Of a stretch of 54,923 bases of DNA, positions 43,732 to 52,622 are shown piece after piece. Below the pieces are notes generated by a model. The model saw only the letters and a list, made by a program, of their open reading frames with translations, made no database searches and was not told the origin of the DNA. The stretch covers positions 1 through 54,923 of the forward strand of contig CAAFQK010000068.1 of the NCBI GenBank assembly GCA_900765115.1. The letters are read 5' to 3'. The position numbers and the translations under genes were made by a program. Origin of the DNA: an uncultured Collinsella sp. Lineage in GTDB: Bacteria > Actinomycetota > Coriobacteriia > Coriobacteriales > Coriobacteriaceae. Position 1 is the first letter of the stretch, and every line of letters begins with the position of its first letter.

Positions 43732-44091
43732 CTACAGCAGCGCTTCGGTCCAAGCCGCTTCTTTGAAGCCAGGAATCGCAAAGTCATCGCCCACCAGTAG
43801 CGGACGCTTAACAAGCATGCCGTCAGTCGCCAGCAGCTCGCAGCATTCCTGGTCCGTCATACCTGCATCCAGGCGAGCCTTCAGGCCCAGCTCTCGATAT
43901 TTCATGCCCGACGAGTTAAAGAAGCGTCGCACCGGCAGCCCCGAACGAGCAATCCAGGTCGCAAGTTCATCGGCCGTGGGATTGTCCGTAACGATATCGC
44001 GGTCGATATACTCAACCCCATGTTCGTCCAGCCATGCCTTGGCCTTTTTACAGGTCGAGCACTTGGGATATTCAACAAACAGTACGGTCAT
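43732..44091 (-). CDS. ArsC/Spx family thioredoxin-fold protein
   Basis: A 119-residue protein with CSTC (Cys11-Cys14) at the start of a thioredoxin-like fold, and the ArsC/YffB-type features ELATWIARSGLPVRRFFN, YRELGLK and LVKRPLLV. The CxxC favours an Spx/YffB-like or glutaredoxin-dependent arsenate-reductase-like protein. No ars genes are near, so a true arsenate role is doubtful. ATG 44091 follows GGAGGA. Its 3' end abuts the 62-bp repeats. Confidence 0.85.
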   Translation of the reverse strand: MTVLFVEYPKCSTCKKAKAWLDEHGVEYIDRDIVTDNPTADELATWIARSGLPVRRFFNSSGMKYRELGLKARLDAGMTDQECCELLATDGMLVKRPLLVGDDFAIPGFKEAAWTEALL

Positions 44092-44183
44092 GGGAATCCT
44101 CCGAACATAGATCGGCCAACGCAGGTACACACCATACGAGGCGCCTTCGCATGATGGGGCAATTGTAGCCCACGGGTCACACG

Positions 44184-45236
44184 CTAAACGAAGCGTACCC
44201 CGAATCCGCGTTTGATGAACGATAGCAGCTCCATTGCCTCGGGCGTGATATGACCCGCAACGTTCATGCGCTCGTCACCGGGAAGATCGACCCGCGCAAT
44301 CTCAAGCTCGCCTTCGTAGCGCCCATAGCCGCTATTGCTCACAGCGATCGACCCCGCCTTTCGCGGCAGGCCGGCACCGGTGTCCGTCGGCACGGAATCC
44401 GGCTTAAGCGTCGTGCGCGACTCCTGAGACCTAAAGATGAGGGCGCTCGAATCGGGCCGGTCGTGATGAATCTGCCCGCGCACATAGGCATAATCGGGCT
44501 CAAGCTCGCATTGCAGGTCCACGTATCCGGCGGAAACTTGAGCAAACTGCGCCCAGCCCGCATCGGAAAGATCGGGGTCGCCAACCAAAACGATGTCGCA
44601 ATCGGCGCCATGTGCAAGCTCAAGCATGTTGAGGGCAACCTTTGACGCGCGACCGCGCTGCTCCTCAACCGTCGGCAGTCCTTCGAATACCGGCCCGCGA
44701 ACGTTGGCATCACCCGGCACAAAAGCCATGATTTCGAAGCCAAGCGCCGCAAGACGAAGATTCGTCCGAGCAATGTCTTCCAGAGCTAAACCGGTATAAG
44801 GCTTGGGATAAAAATTGTGGCAGGCGGCAAAACGAGTCACATCGGCACCGGCTTCTCGCCACGATGCGATTTCATCAGAACTCACCGTCGATGCATTGAC
44901 CACAATGTGAAATACACCGGACAACTCCGCGACCCGCTGGGCGCTAAAGCCATAGTCCAAACGAAGGTATTCGAGCCCCAGGTCACGCAGATCCTCGATA
45001 CGCTCAAGCCCGAGCAAATCGCACGTGCGCGGCCCCACATCGGCAATGAGCGCAATGCCGCGGGCGGAAAGCAGCGACAGCACATGACGGACCTTATCGG
45101 CATACGCCGCTCCCCCATCCTCGGGAATATGCAGTGAGGTAAACGCATAGCGCGCACCCGCCGCAGCACCACGCTCAATCGTCCGTTCAATATCCTGCAG
45201 AGGGCTGGAAAGATAAATCGAAATACCCGTTTTCAC
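44184..45236 (-). CDS. mupG: MupG-like 6-phospho-N-acetylmuramidase (DUF871)
   Basis: A 350-residue protein of the MupG/DUF871 family: a TIM-barrel part (starting GISIYLS, then LDYGFS and FAACHNFYPKPYTGL) and a C-terminal cyclophilin-like domain. In Staphylococcus aureus MupG splits MurNAc-6-phosphate-GlcNAc taken up by MurP. Here it is the last gene of a murR-murQ-murP-mupG cluster, which strongly supports the same role in recycling peptidoglycan fragments. ATG 45236 follows AAAGGAG. Confidence 0.88.
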   Translation of the reverse strand: MKTGISIYLSSPLQDIERTIERGAAAGARYAFTSLHIPEDGGAAYADKVRHVLSLLSARGIALIADVGPRTCDLLGLERIEDLRDLGLEYLRLDYGFSAQRVAELSGVFHIVVNASTVSSDEIASWREAGADVTRFAACHNFYPKPYTGLALEDIARTNLRLAALGFEIMAFVPGDANVRGPVFEGLPTVEEQRGRASKVALNMLELAHGADCDIVLVGDPDLSDAGWAQFAQVSAGYVDLQCELEPDYAYVRGQIHHDRPDSSALIFRSQESRTTLKPDSVPTDTGAGLPRKAGSIAVSNSGYGRYEGELEIARVDLPGDERMNVAGHITPEAMELLSFIKRGFGVRFV

Positions 45237-45353
45237 ACTTCAACGCTCCTTTAAAAAAGGCCGGCGGAGCAGTTAGCGCCGCCGGCACAACCATAGCATC
45301 AAGAAATCTTCCGCGCGCCGCGAGCCCTGAGCAACACGGCTCGCGATATCAAA

Positions 45354-46784
45354 CTACTCGCCAAAGAACTCGTTGATCTTCTGCTCGTCGACGCCGAAGA
45401 ACCACGTCAGGACAAAGCCGGCGGCATAGGCAAGCAGCATAGCGGCAACGTAGCCAAGCTGCTGGCCAGGAACGACGATCAGCAGGCCAAACAGACCGGA
45501 AACGCCCTGAGAAACCGTGCCGATGTGAAGCAGCGCCGCGAGCGCGCCGCCAAATCCGGCACCCAGGCAGGCCGTCACAAACGGACGAACGAGCGGCAGC
45601 GTAACGGCATACATCAGAGGCTCGCCCACACCCAGGATTCCAACGGGAATGGACTCTGCGACGTACTTCTTGAGCTTGGCGTTCTTGGTCTTAAAGTACA
45701 GCGCCAGACCGGCACCGACCTGGCCGCCGCCAGCCATCATAAGGATGGGCAGCAGGTAGTTGATGCCCTTGGTAGCGCCGTCGGGATCGTTGAGCATAGC
45801 GTGGATCGGCGTGAGCGCCTGATGCAGGCCGACGGACACCAGCGGCAAGAAGCCTGCCGACAGGATATAGCCGCCCAGGACGCCCAGCTTCTCGAAGATA
45901 AAGGTGAGGACGCTAAAGATCGCGGTCGTCAGCCAAGCGCCAACCGGCTGGATGACAAGCATCAGAGCAAAGGCGCCGATGATGAGCACCAGCAGCGGGG
46001 ACAGGAACGTATCGAGCGCGTTGGGCATAACCTTGCGAATCTGACGCTCCATCCAGGCGAAAAACGCACCAGCGATGAGAGCCGCGATCATGCCACCCGC
46101 TGCGGGGTTGTACTGCGCACTGGTGAGCGGCAGCAGAATGGCAGTGGCAGGATCAGCCGCGCCAGGCGCAAGCAGGGGCATGGCACTGTTGGCGATACAC
46201 ATCATGCCGGCGATGCCGCCCAGCGCAGCGGAGCCACCAAACTCACGCGCCGCGTTATAGCCCACCAAGATGGGCAGATAGGCAAACAGGGCCCAGCCCA
46301 TGGAACGAATGCCCTGGTACCACCACTCGCCTGCAAGCGCGCCTGCCGTCGAGACGTTAATGACGTTGCAGATACCGTTGATGAGGCCAGCCGCAATGAT
46401 GCCGGGAAGCAGGGCGACGAAGACATTGGAAATCTTCTTGAGGAAGGCCTGAACCGGCTTAGACTCGTACTTGGCCTTCTGCGCGGCCTTGTTTGTGGCC
46501 GCAGCGTCAACCACGCTCTCGTCAGCAACGCCTTTCGCAAGGCCGGTGAGCTTGGAGAACTCCTCGAGCACCTTATTCACCTTGCCCGGACCCAGCACGA
46601 TCTGCATCGTATCGTCCTCAACCAGGCCCATCACGCCGTCGAGCGCCTTAATACCCTCCGTGTCGACGTTGCCCGTGTTTTTGACGGTCACGCGCAGGCG
46701 CGTCATGCACGCCGCGTTTGCGAGCACGTTGTCTTTACCGCCCAAAAGGTCCAGCAGCTTTTGAGCCAGCTCTTTGTTCGTCAT
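45354..46784 (-). CDS. murP: PTS EIIBC, MurNAc type
   Basis: A 476-residue PTS permease with an N-terminal EIIB domain (phosphorylated Cys26 in NAACMTRLRV) and an EIIC domain with about ten membrane helices (for example TPIHAMLND and GVGEPLMYAVTLP). No EIIA is fused or adjacent; the glucose-type EIIA at 14.9 kb could serve both systems. Context with murQ, murR and mupG indicates MurNAc or MurNAc-GlcNAc as substrate. ATG 46784 follows AAGGAGGA. Confidence 0.9.
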   Translation of the reverse strand: MTNKELAQKLLDLLGGKDNVLANAACMTRLRVTVKNTGNVDTEGIKALDGVMGLVEDDTMQIVLGPGKVNKVLEEFSKLTGLAKGVADESVVDAAATNKAAQKAKYESKPVQAFLKKISNVFVALLPGIIAAGLINGICNVINVSTAGALAGEWWYQGIRSMGWALFAYLPILVGYNAAREFGGSAALGGIAGMMCIANSAMPLLAPGAADPATAILLPLTSAQYNPAAGGMIAALIAGAFFAWMERQIRKVMPNALDTFLSPLLVLIIGAFALMLVIQPVGAWLTTAIFSVLTFIFEKLGVLGGYILSAGFLPLVSVGLHQALTPIHAMLNDPDGATKGINYLLPILMMAGGGQVGAGLALYFKTKNAKLKKYVAESIPVGILGVGEPLMYAVTLPLVRPFVTACLGAGFGGALAALLHIGTVSQGVSGLFGLLIVVPGQQLGYVAAMLLAYAAGFVLTWFFGVDEQKINEFFGE

Positions 46785-46841
46785 AACTCCTCCTTGTATT
46801 GGGTATCTCGTCTGGATGTCATATCAGCTCACGCCGTGCAC

Positions 46842-47765
46842 CTATTGGACATCGGCATTGCTCTTCTCATGGCCACTCACCGCAGCACGGACATGGCCGT
46901 GCGCCCGCTCGAGAGCTACCGCAGCCTGCTCGACATCGCAGTCCAGCAGCACCGAGACAATAGCGGTCTTTACGTGGCCGCCGGCATCTGCAAGCGCCTG
47001 AACAGCGCGCTCGCGCGTGCAGCCGGTCGCCTCCATCACGATGTTCTGGCCGCGCACCACCAACTTCTCGTTCGTCTGCTGCACATCGACCATCAGGTTT
47101 TGGTACACCTTGCCAATCTTGACCATGGCACCGGTCGAAATCATATTGAGAATGAGCTTTTGGACCGTTCCCGCCTTGAGCCTCGTTGAGCCGGTCAGTA
47201 CCTCGGGACCGGGCACGGGCTCAATGGCAAGATCCGCACTCTCCCCGATCTTCGACCCTTGGTTACAGGCAATTGCGATGGTCTTGCACCCAGTTGCTTT
47301 GGCGTACACAAGGCCGCCCACCACATAGGGAGTACGACCGCTTGCTGCCAGGCCAACGACAAGATCCTTGTCCGAAAGCCCACGCTCCCGCAGGTCGCTC
47401 GCGCCAAGCTCCTCGCTGTCTTCGGCACCTTCGACAGCCTTGATAAACGCCGTCTCGCCTCCGGCAATGAGCCCGACAATCAGATCGGGTGACACACCAA
47501 ACGTGGGCGGGCACTCCGAAGCGTCGAGCACGCCCAGACGACCACTGGTGCCTGCACCCATGTAAAAGACGCGCCCGCCGCGCTCGAGTGCCTCAGCAGC
47601 CCAGTCGATTGCTGTGGCAACCTGGGGCAACACTTTCGTGACCGACTGGACGGCACGAAGATCCTCATCGTTCATCGTCGTGACGATTTGCAGCGATGTC
47701 ATCGTATCGAGGTCCATTGACCTTTGATTACGCTGTTCAGTCGTGAATTTTGTTAAATCGAGCAT
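46842..47765 (-). CDS. murQ: N-acetylmuramic acid 6-phosphate etherase
   Basis: A 307-residue SIS-domain enzyme that removes lactate from MurNAc-6-phosphate to give GlcNAc-6-phosphate. The signature GAGTSGRLGVLDASECPPTF contains the catalytic glutamate, and the second acidic residue is in KAVEGAEDS. The start MLDLTKF is as in other MurQ proteins; upstream codons of the open frame belong to murR DNA. It begins 11 bp after the murR stop, so the genes are co-transcribed. Confidence 0.95.
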   Translation of the reverse strand: MLDLTKFTTEQRNQRSMDLDTMTSLQIVTTMNDEDLRAVQSVTKVLPQVATAIDWAAEALERGGRVFYMGAGTSGRLGVLDASECPPTFGVSPDLIVGLIAGGETAFIKAVEGAEDSEELGASDLRERGLSDKDLVVGLAASGRTPYVVGGLVYAKATGCKTIAIACNQGSKIGESADLAIEPVPGPEVLTGSTRLKAGTVQKLILNMISTGAMVKIGKVYQNLMVDVQQTNEKLVVRGQNIVMEATGCTRERAVQALADAGGHVKTAIVSVLLDCDVEQAAVALERAHGHVRAAVSGHEKSNADVQ

Positions 47766-47775
47766 TTCATTCACC

Positions 47776-48627
47776 TCATCTTTCCTGTTTCTCGATGTAG
47801 TTTTGCTTAATGACATGCGTCGCCCGCTCGTAGTCGCTGGCAACGTAAGCAGCGTACAGGGCATCGACAACCATAAGCTGGGCCATACGCGAAGCCATGG
47901 CACCGCTGCGGACCAAGGGTTCACTCGCAGCGACGCCGAGCACGGCATCGGCCATGGTGGCAAGCTTGGATGATCCATCTACTTTGGTAACGGCCACGAC
48001 GGGACAGTTGTGACGTTGAGCCTCGGCGGTGCAGTCCAGCACCTCTTGCGTCAAGCCCGAGTAGCTAAAGGCGATTGCCATATCGCCCTCATGCATGTTC
48101 TTGGCACACAAGAGCTGATCATGCCAGTCGTCGTACAGATGGCACTCTTTGTCAACACGCATGAGCTTTTGCGCTAGATCGTGCGCGACCAAACGAGAGG
48201 CACCGATACCGAACAGATTGACCGCGCGTGCCCGCTTAAGATGGGCCGCGCATCGCTCCAAGACGGTGTAATCGAGCGTTCGCGCCGTCGCCTCGATTGT
48301 GCGCACGTTGCTTTTCATCACCTTCCCCACGATACGTTCGACGCTGTCGTCCATGGAGATGTCCTCGAGGGCAACGTCTTTCTTGTCACCCAAGAGCGCC
48401 AGTTCGGCAATCAGTTCGCGCTGGAACTCCTTGTAGCCCGCAAAACCCAAGCGCTTGCAAAAACGCAAAATGCTCGAGGGCGAGGAGAACGTGGCATCGG
48501 CAAGACCGCGGACGGACAGCCCGACCACCTCATGCGGATGAGCACTCACGTATGCGATGACATTGCGTTCCGCCGGACTCGCGCTGAGCTCACGCTCGCG
48601 AAGCCTTAAAAGCAATCCGTTTGTCAT
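47776..48627 (-). CDS. murR: RpiR/MurR family transcriptional regulator
   Basis: A 283-residue regulator: an N-terminal RpiR helix-turn-helix (GLADATFSSPSSILRFCKRLG) and a C-terminal SIS sugar-phosphate-binding domain (LFGIGASRLVAHD, IAFSYSGLT). In E. coli MurR senses MurNAc-6-phosphate and represses murQP. It is first in the operon here, so it would control itself as well. ATG 48627 is 8 bp after GGAGG. A small palindrome lies upstream at 48662-48674. Confidence 0.9.
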   Translation of the reverse strand: MTNGLLLRLRERELSASPAERNVIAYVSAHPHEVVGLSVRGLADATFSSPSSILRFCKRLGFAGYKEFQRELIAELALLGDKKDVALEDISMDDSVERIVGKVMKSNVRTIEATARTLDYTVLERCAAHLKRARAVNLFGIGASRLVAHDLAQKLMRVDKECHLYDDWHDQLLCAKNMHEGDMAIAFSYSGLTQEVLDCTAEAQRHNCPVVAVTKVDGSSKLATMADAVLGVAASEPLVRSGAMASRMAQLMVVDALYAAYVASDYERATHVIKQNYIEKQER

Positions 48628-48661
48628 CTCAAACACCTCCGTTGAGAAGAATTAAAGACTA

Positions 48662-48674
48662 ACGAACGATTCGT
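48662..48674. promoter_or_regulatory. Candidate MurR operator
   Basis: ACGAA-CGA-TTCGT, a 5-3-5 palindrome 35 bp before the murR start, next to an AT-rich -10-like stretch (TTTATATCC on the minus strand). Confidence 0.4.
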
Positions 48675-48724
48675 ACCGGATATAAACAGCTTTTACGGTA
48701 CATTGTGCCGCATCGTGGCGCACA

Positions 48725-48752
48725 AAGGGCGAGCGTTCTACCGCTCGCCCCT
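48725..48752 (-). terminator. Terminator of the VanZ-like gene
   Basis: GGGCGAGCG (48727-48735) pairs with CGCTCGCCC (48742-48750), 6-nt loop, then TTTG on the minus strand. Confidence 0.75.
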
Positions 48753-48824
48753 CAAATCCGACCGCTCGGAAATACGCGCGACACAAAATGATTCATCAAG
48801 GTCGCATTATTCGTAACAGGGTTG

Positions 48825-49403
48825 TTAACGACGTTTCGCATGGGCGCCAATGGGACAGGTCGCGCGCTGAACCAACGCGGCGGCCAACAGCACCAACAGC
48901 ATGGCGACAACGTAGCCCGCGGCATCGAAGCCCAGGTCGATCATGTCGAAATGACGACCAGGAACAAAGATCTTGTGCACTTGGTCACCGACAGAGCAGA
49001 CGGCGCAAAAGAGCAGAGCGAGTATGTACCGGAATCGCGCGCACGGCAGGCACTCGCCTAGGCACGCCGCTGTCGCCGAAGCAAACAGTCCCACAAAGAA
49101 GAACTCAACGGTATGTGCGACGCGACGAATGTTGGCACCCATCCACAGACGAACGGGCGCAAGCGGGTCGGGATGAACGGCGGAAATCGTTGAATCCGCG
49201 CCCTCGACGGCATCCCCCGTCTGGGACTCCTGCGCGGCGTCGGGCCGCACGTCCGCGGTCTGCCCTTCCACCGCGCGCGCAGTGGACTCGCTGAGCGACG
49301 ACGTCTGCTCCACGTTTTGCTCCGTCAGCATCCAAATACTTGCCAGCGTCACGACCAGCAGGACAACCGAAATCCATCCGACTATGTGCTTCACACGCGC
49401 CAA
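48825..49403 (-). CDS. VanZ-like membrane protein
   Basis: A 192-residue protein. One N-terminal membrane segment (about 6-24), then a 60-residue acidic, Ser/Thr-rich outer loop, then three more helices with the VanZ-type RRVAHTVEFFFVGLF and SVGDQVHKIFVPGRHFDMIDLGFDAAG. VanZ itself gives low teicoplanin resistance; most relatives are unassigned. A TTG start at 49403, 7 bp after GGAGG, gives the best fit; the open frame continues to 49499 without a ribosome site. Confidence 0.78.
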   Translation of the reverse strand: MARVKHIVGWISVVLLVVTLASIWMLTEQNVEQTSSLSESTARAVEGQTADVRPDAAQESQTGDAVEGADSTISAVHPDPLAPVRLWMGANIRRVAHTVEFFFVGLFASATAACLGECLPCARFRYILALLFCAVCSVGDQVHKIFVPGRHFDMIDLGFDAAGYVVAMLLVLLAAALVQRATCPIGAHAKRR

Positions 49404-49514
49404 GGGCCAACCTCCGTCATTTTTTGAGCAGCAGCGAGTGTACCCCCAAATGCAGTTGTCGCCGTAGCGAAATCCAAAATGTTCGAATCGGGGTGCCAAA
49501 GGACCGTGGCGCCC

Positions 49515-50120
49515 CTACTCCATCTCGCGCATCCAGCGATCGAACGTCCCCACGCACACGCCTAGCCGCTTTGCCGCCTGACTCCGCGTGATATCACCCG
49601 CCTCATAGGTATCGCGCACCAGCTCGAATTGCGGAGGACAGGGCTTGCGGGGCCGGCCAAAGCGCACGCCGCGCGCTCGCGCCGCCGCAATGCCCTCGGC
49701 TTGGCGCCGGTGAATGTTCTCGCGTTCCACCTGCGCCACATAACTCAGCAGCTGCAAAACAATATCGGCAATCAACGCACTCGTCACGTCCGACCCACCA
49801 CAGTCTCTGGCGCGCGTGTCGAGCAACGGCATGTCCAGCACCACGATGGCGGCGCCGAGCTCTTTGGTTATGCACCGCCATTCCTCGAGGATCTCGCTGT
49901 AGTTACGGCCCAGCCGATCAATGGAAAGTACCACCAGCACATCACCGGAATCCAACGCGCACAGCAGTTCGCGATACCGCGGTCGATCGAAGTCCTTGCC
50001 GCTCGCATGATCGGCAAAGATATTCGCCGGTTCCACGCCATAGTCGCCCAGCGCATCCAGCTGCCGATTCAAATTTTGATCACGCGAGCTCACTCGCGCA
50101 TACCCGTACACCGTTGTCAT
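49515..50120 (-). CDS. Serine site-specific recombinase (resolvase/invertase)
   Basis: A 201-residue small serine recombinase. The catalytic serine is Ser11 in YGYARVSSRDQN; LSIDRLGRN and the long E helix (QLLSYVAQVERENIHRRQAEG) follow, then GRPRK and a C-terminal Hin-like helix-turn-helix (ITRSQAAKRLGVCVGTFDRWM). It is complete. No inverted-repeat crossover sites or transposase are visible nearby, so its target, an invertible segment or a transposon remnant, is unknown. ATG 50120 follows GGGGATGAG. Confidence 0.9.
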   Translation of the reverse strand: MTTVYGYARVSSRDQNLNRQLDALGDYGVEPANIFADHASGKDFDRPRYRELLCALDSGDVLVVLSIDRLGRNYSEILEEWRCITKELGAAIVVLDMPLLDTRARDCGGSDVTSALIADIVLQLLSYVAQVERENIHRRQAEGIAAARARGVRFGRPRKPCPPQFELVRDTYEAGDITRSQAAKRLGVCVGTFDRWMREME

Positions 50121-50240
50121 CTCATCCCCGCTCTCTCGTAAACCTCCCAAAAGGGAACAGGTTTATTTTGGTAGGTTTTATCTCCCCTACAGCAGGCGGA
50201 AGACGCAAGCGCGCGAGCGGCAAGGCGATTGATGCGCCAC

Positions 50241-50268
50241 AAAAAAGGCGGCCCCAAAAGACCGCCCC
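50241..50268 (-). terminator. Terminator of the RNase R gene
   Basis: GGCGG and CCGCC (50262-50266 with 50247-50251) with a GGGG/CTTTT loop region, followed by TTTTTT on the minus strand, 27 bp after the stop. Confidence 0.8.
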
Positions 50269-50294
50269 GTTCTCTATCAATCACCAAATTCCGG

Positions 50295-52430
50295 CTAATG
50301 AATAAGCTTAAAGTCCAAGTGCCCGCGCGTGGTGTTGACGCGCGAGACCTCGATGATCACGCGCTGCCCCAGCTCATAGCGGGTCCCCGTGTCGGCGCCC
50401 GTGAGCGTGAGCGCGTCCTCATCAAACTCGAACCACTCGTTGCCCAGGCTCTTGATCGAAACCAAACCCTCAACCTGTGTCAAATCCAGGCGCACAAAGA
50501 GGCCCATGCTGCTGACCCACGAGATCGTTCCGGCGTAGCGCTCGCCCAGGCGGTCCTCGTAGTACTGGGCGATCTTGATCTTTTGCGTCGCATGACTGGC
50601 GGCGTCGGCCGCACGTTCGGCATCGCTGCACGCGCGGCAGATTTGCGGCAGGATGCGCGGCAGGGACTCGCGACCTTTACCGATCAGCCGCGGCGTACGC
50701 ACCAAGGCGTCCTTGCCGCCCAGCCGCTCGTAGGCCAGCTGCAGCTTGAGTACGCGATGCACCACCAAGTCGGGATAGCGACGAATGGGACTCGTAAAGT
50801 GGCAATAGCACGGCGCGGCAAGTGCAAAGTGGCCCTCGTTGCGCGGCTTGTACAGTGCGCGCTGCATACTGCGCAGTAGCAACGTGTTGACGAGCGGCGC
50901 GTTGGCCGTACCGGCTGCGGCATCAACCGCCGCCTGCAGCTCGTCGGGGCTTCCCAGAGCAATGCCCGCCGCGCGACGGTCATCGATGATACCCAGCTGT
51001 GCCAGCGCCACGGCGGCACTGTGCAGGCTGTCGGGACTGGGATCGTCGTGCACGCGATAGCAGGCCTCGATATCGCGGTCGGCCAGCCACTCCGCCACGC
51101 ACTCGTTGGCCAGCAGCATGGCTTCCTCAATCAGCGACGTGGCGCACGAGCGCTCACGGGCCACGATCTGCACGGGCACGCCGTCCTCGTCCAACAGTGC
51201 ACGGATCTCGGCCGTATCAAAGTCGACCGAACCGCGCGCGCGACGAATACGACGGCGAAGCTCGGCGAGCTCGTTGGCAGCTACGAGGAAATCCCCCAAG
51301 TCGACGTTATAGCCGCGAGCGGTTTCCTCGCACGCAAGCCCGCGCTCGAGCGCTTCCTCGCGCGAGGCTTCGACCGCGGCAACATCCTCGGCGGCACCCT
51401 CCAGCACCGAATACTCCACCGCACCGGCACGCACCAGCAGCGCCTCGGCGCCGTCGTAGTCCATGCGCACACGCGAGCGGATCACACTGGGATAGGGATC
51501 GTAATGGCGCACGCGACCCTGCGCGTCGAGCTCAATGTCGACGGTAAACGCCAAGCGGTCCTCGTCGGGACGCAGCGAGCACAAATCGTTCGACAGGCGC
51601 TCGGGCAACATGGGCAGCACGCGATCGGCAAGATACACTGACGTCGTGCGATGGCGGGCTTCCAGATCGATATGTCCGTCCCAGGCAACATAGTGCGAAA
51701 CGTCGGCAATATGGACACCCAGCTTGTAGCCACCCTCGGGCGTGCGCTCCAGCGAGATGGCGTCGTCAAAGTCGCGCGCGTCGACCGGGTCAATCGTAAT
51801 GACAAAGCGGTCGCGCAGGTCTCGGCGGAGCGGGTCCTTGAGTGCCGAGGCCACATCGAGCGAAAGTGCCTCGGCCTCGGCTAGCGCGGCCTCGGGATAC
51901 GTATCGGTATAGCCATAGCGCGCCATCACATACTGAACGCCCAAATCGGGCGCATCATCGCCGCCAATACGGCGCTCGATCGTCACGGTGCCCGATTCCA
52001 GGCGCGTCGGATATGCCAGAATGCGTGCGACGACCGCATCACCCGGATGAACGCCCAAGCGCTCCGCCGAGGTGTCCTCCGGCAGAATAAAGAAATCGGC
52101 CTTAAGGCGAGAATCAAGCGGCTCGATCACCCCGAGCGGGCCGGCGGTCTGGTACGTGCCCACCACACTAATGGCTGCACGCTCGACGACGCCCTCGATT
52201 ACGGCGCGTCGCTCGCCATGCGGGCTGTTCTTAATGCTCACGGCAACGGTATCGCCGTCCATAATCTCGCGCTTGCCGCGGCCCATGACCTTGTAGTCGC
52301 CGTTTTCGGTTACAACGTAGGCGCTATGCTCATGGAGCTGCACGCGTCCGGTCAGACTCGGGCGACGCTCGCTGCGCACCGGCCCGCGCTTATTGCGAGC
52401 TCCACGCTTATGCTTGTTATTGCGCCCCAT
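50295..52430 (-). CDS. rnr: Ribonuclease R (RNB family 3'-5' exoribonuclease)
   Basis: A 711-residue exoribonuclease. A basic N-terminus (NKHKRGARNKRG) precedes cold-shock-like RNA-binding domains, then the RNB domain with the metal-binding acidic cluster DPVDARDFDD (214-223) and the Tyr/Arg-rich HFTSPIRRYPDL-type region, and a C-terminal S1 domain. It degrades structured RNA and, with tmRNA/SmpB, faulty mRNA. ATG 52430 follows AAGGAGG. It is monocistronic with its own terminator. Confidence 0.94.
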   Translation of the reverse strand: MGRNNKHKRGARNKRGPVRSERRPSLTGRVQLHEHSAYVVTENGDYKVMGRGKREIMDGDTVAVSIKNSPHGERRAVIEGVVERAAISVVGTYQTAGPLGVIEPLDSRLKADFFILPEDTSAERLGVHPGDAVVARILAYPTRLESGTVTIERRIGGDDAPDLGVQYVMARYGYTDTYPEAALAEAEALSLDVASALKDPLRRDLRDRFVITIDPVDARDFDDAISLERTPEGGYKLGVHIADVSHYVAWDGHIDLEARHRTTSVYLADRVLPMLPERLSNDLCSLRPDEDRLAFTVDIELDAQGRVRHYDPYPSVIRSRVRMDYDGAEALLVRAGAVEYSVLEGAAEDVAAVEASREEALERGLACEETARGYNVDLGDFLVAANELAELRRRIRRARGSVDFDTAEIRALLDEDGVPVQIVARERSCATSLIEEAMLLANECVAEWLADRDIEACYRVHDDPSPDSLHSAAVALAQLGIIDDRRAAGIALGSPDELQAAVDAAAGTANAPLVNTLLLRSMQRALYKPRNEGHFALAAPCYCHFTSPIRRYPDLVVHRVLKLQLAYERLGGKDALVRTPRLIGKGRESLPRILPQICRACSDAERAADAASHATQKIKIAQYYEDRLGERYAGTISWVSSMGLFVRLDLTQVEGLVSIKSLGNEWFEFDEDALTLTGADTGTRYELGQRVIIEVSRVNTTRGHLDFKLIH

Positions 52431-52486
52431 GGCGCCTCCTTGCTATCGATGGCCGTTTACACCCCAAGAGTCTACCCAAATGATCC

Positions 52487-52560
52487 CTAGGGGACGACAG
52501 GATTGCGGGCCACATAGATAGACCAGCGCCACGATAATCCGCAATCCTGCCGTCCCTTAG
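52487..52560. repeat. Family D hairpin between rnr and ftsX
   Basis: 22-nt arms (52487-52508 with 52539-52560), two mismatched positions, 30-nt loop. The arms hold a GGGGACG core as in family C, then ACAGGATTGCGG. Confidence 0.8.
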
Positions 52561-52565
52561 GAATC

Positions 52566-52600
52566 AAAAAACGGGCCGCCCCAAAAGAGACGACCCGTTG
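52566..52600 (-). terminator. Terminator of ftsEX
   Basis: AACGGGTCGTC and GGCGGCCCGTT pair imperfectly on the minus strand, followed by TTTTTG, 23 bp after the ftsX stop. Confidence 0.75.
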
Positions 52601-52622
52601 AAGGAACGAATTCCAAGCACGC

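Noticed and set aside
49515..50120. Integrated mobile element around the serine recombinase
   Set aside because: No transposase, attachment repeats or change of gene content can be seen on either side; only the recombinase gene is supported.
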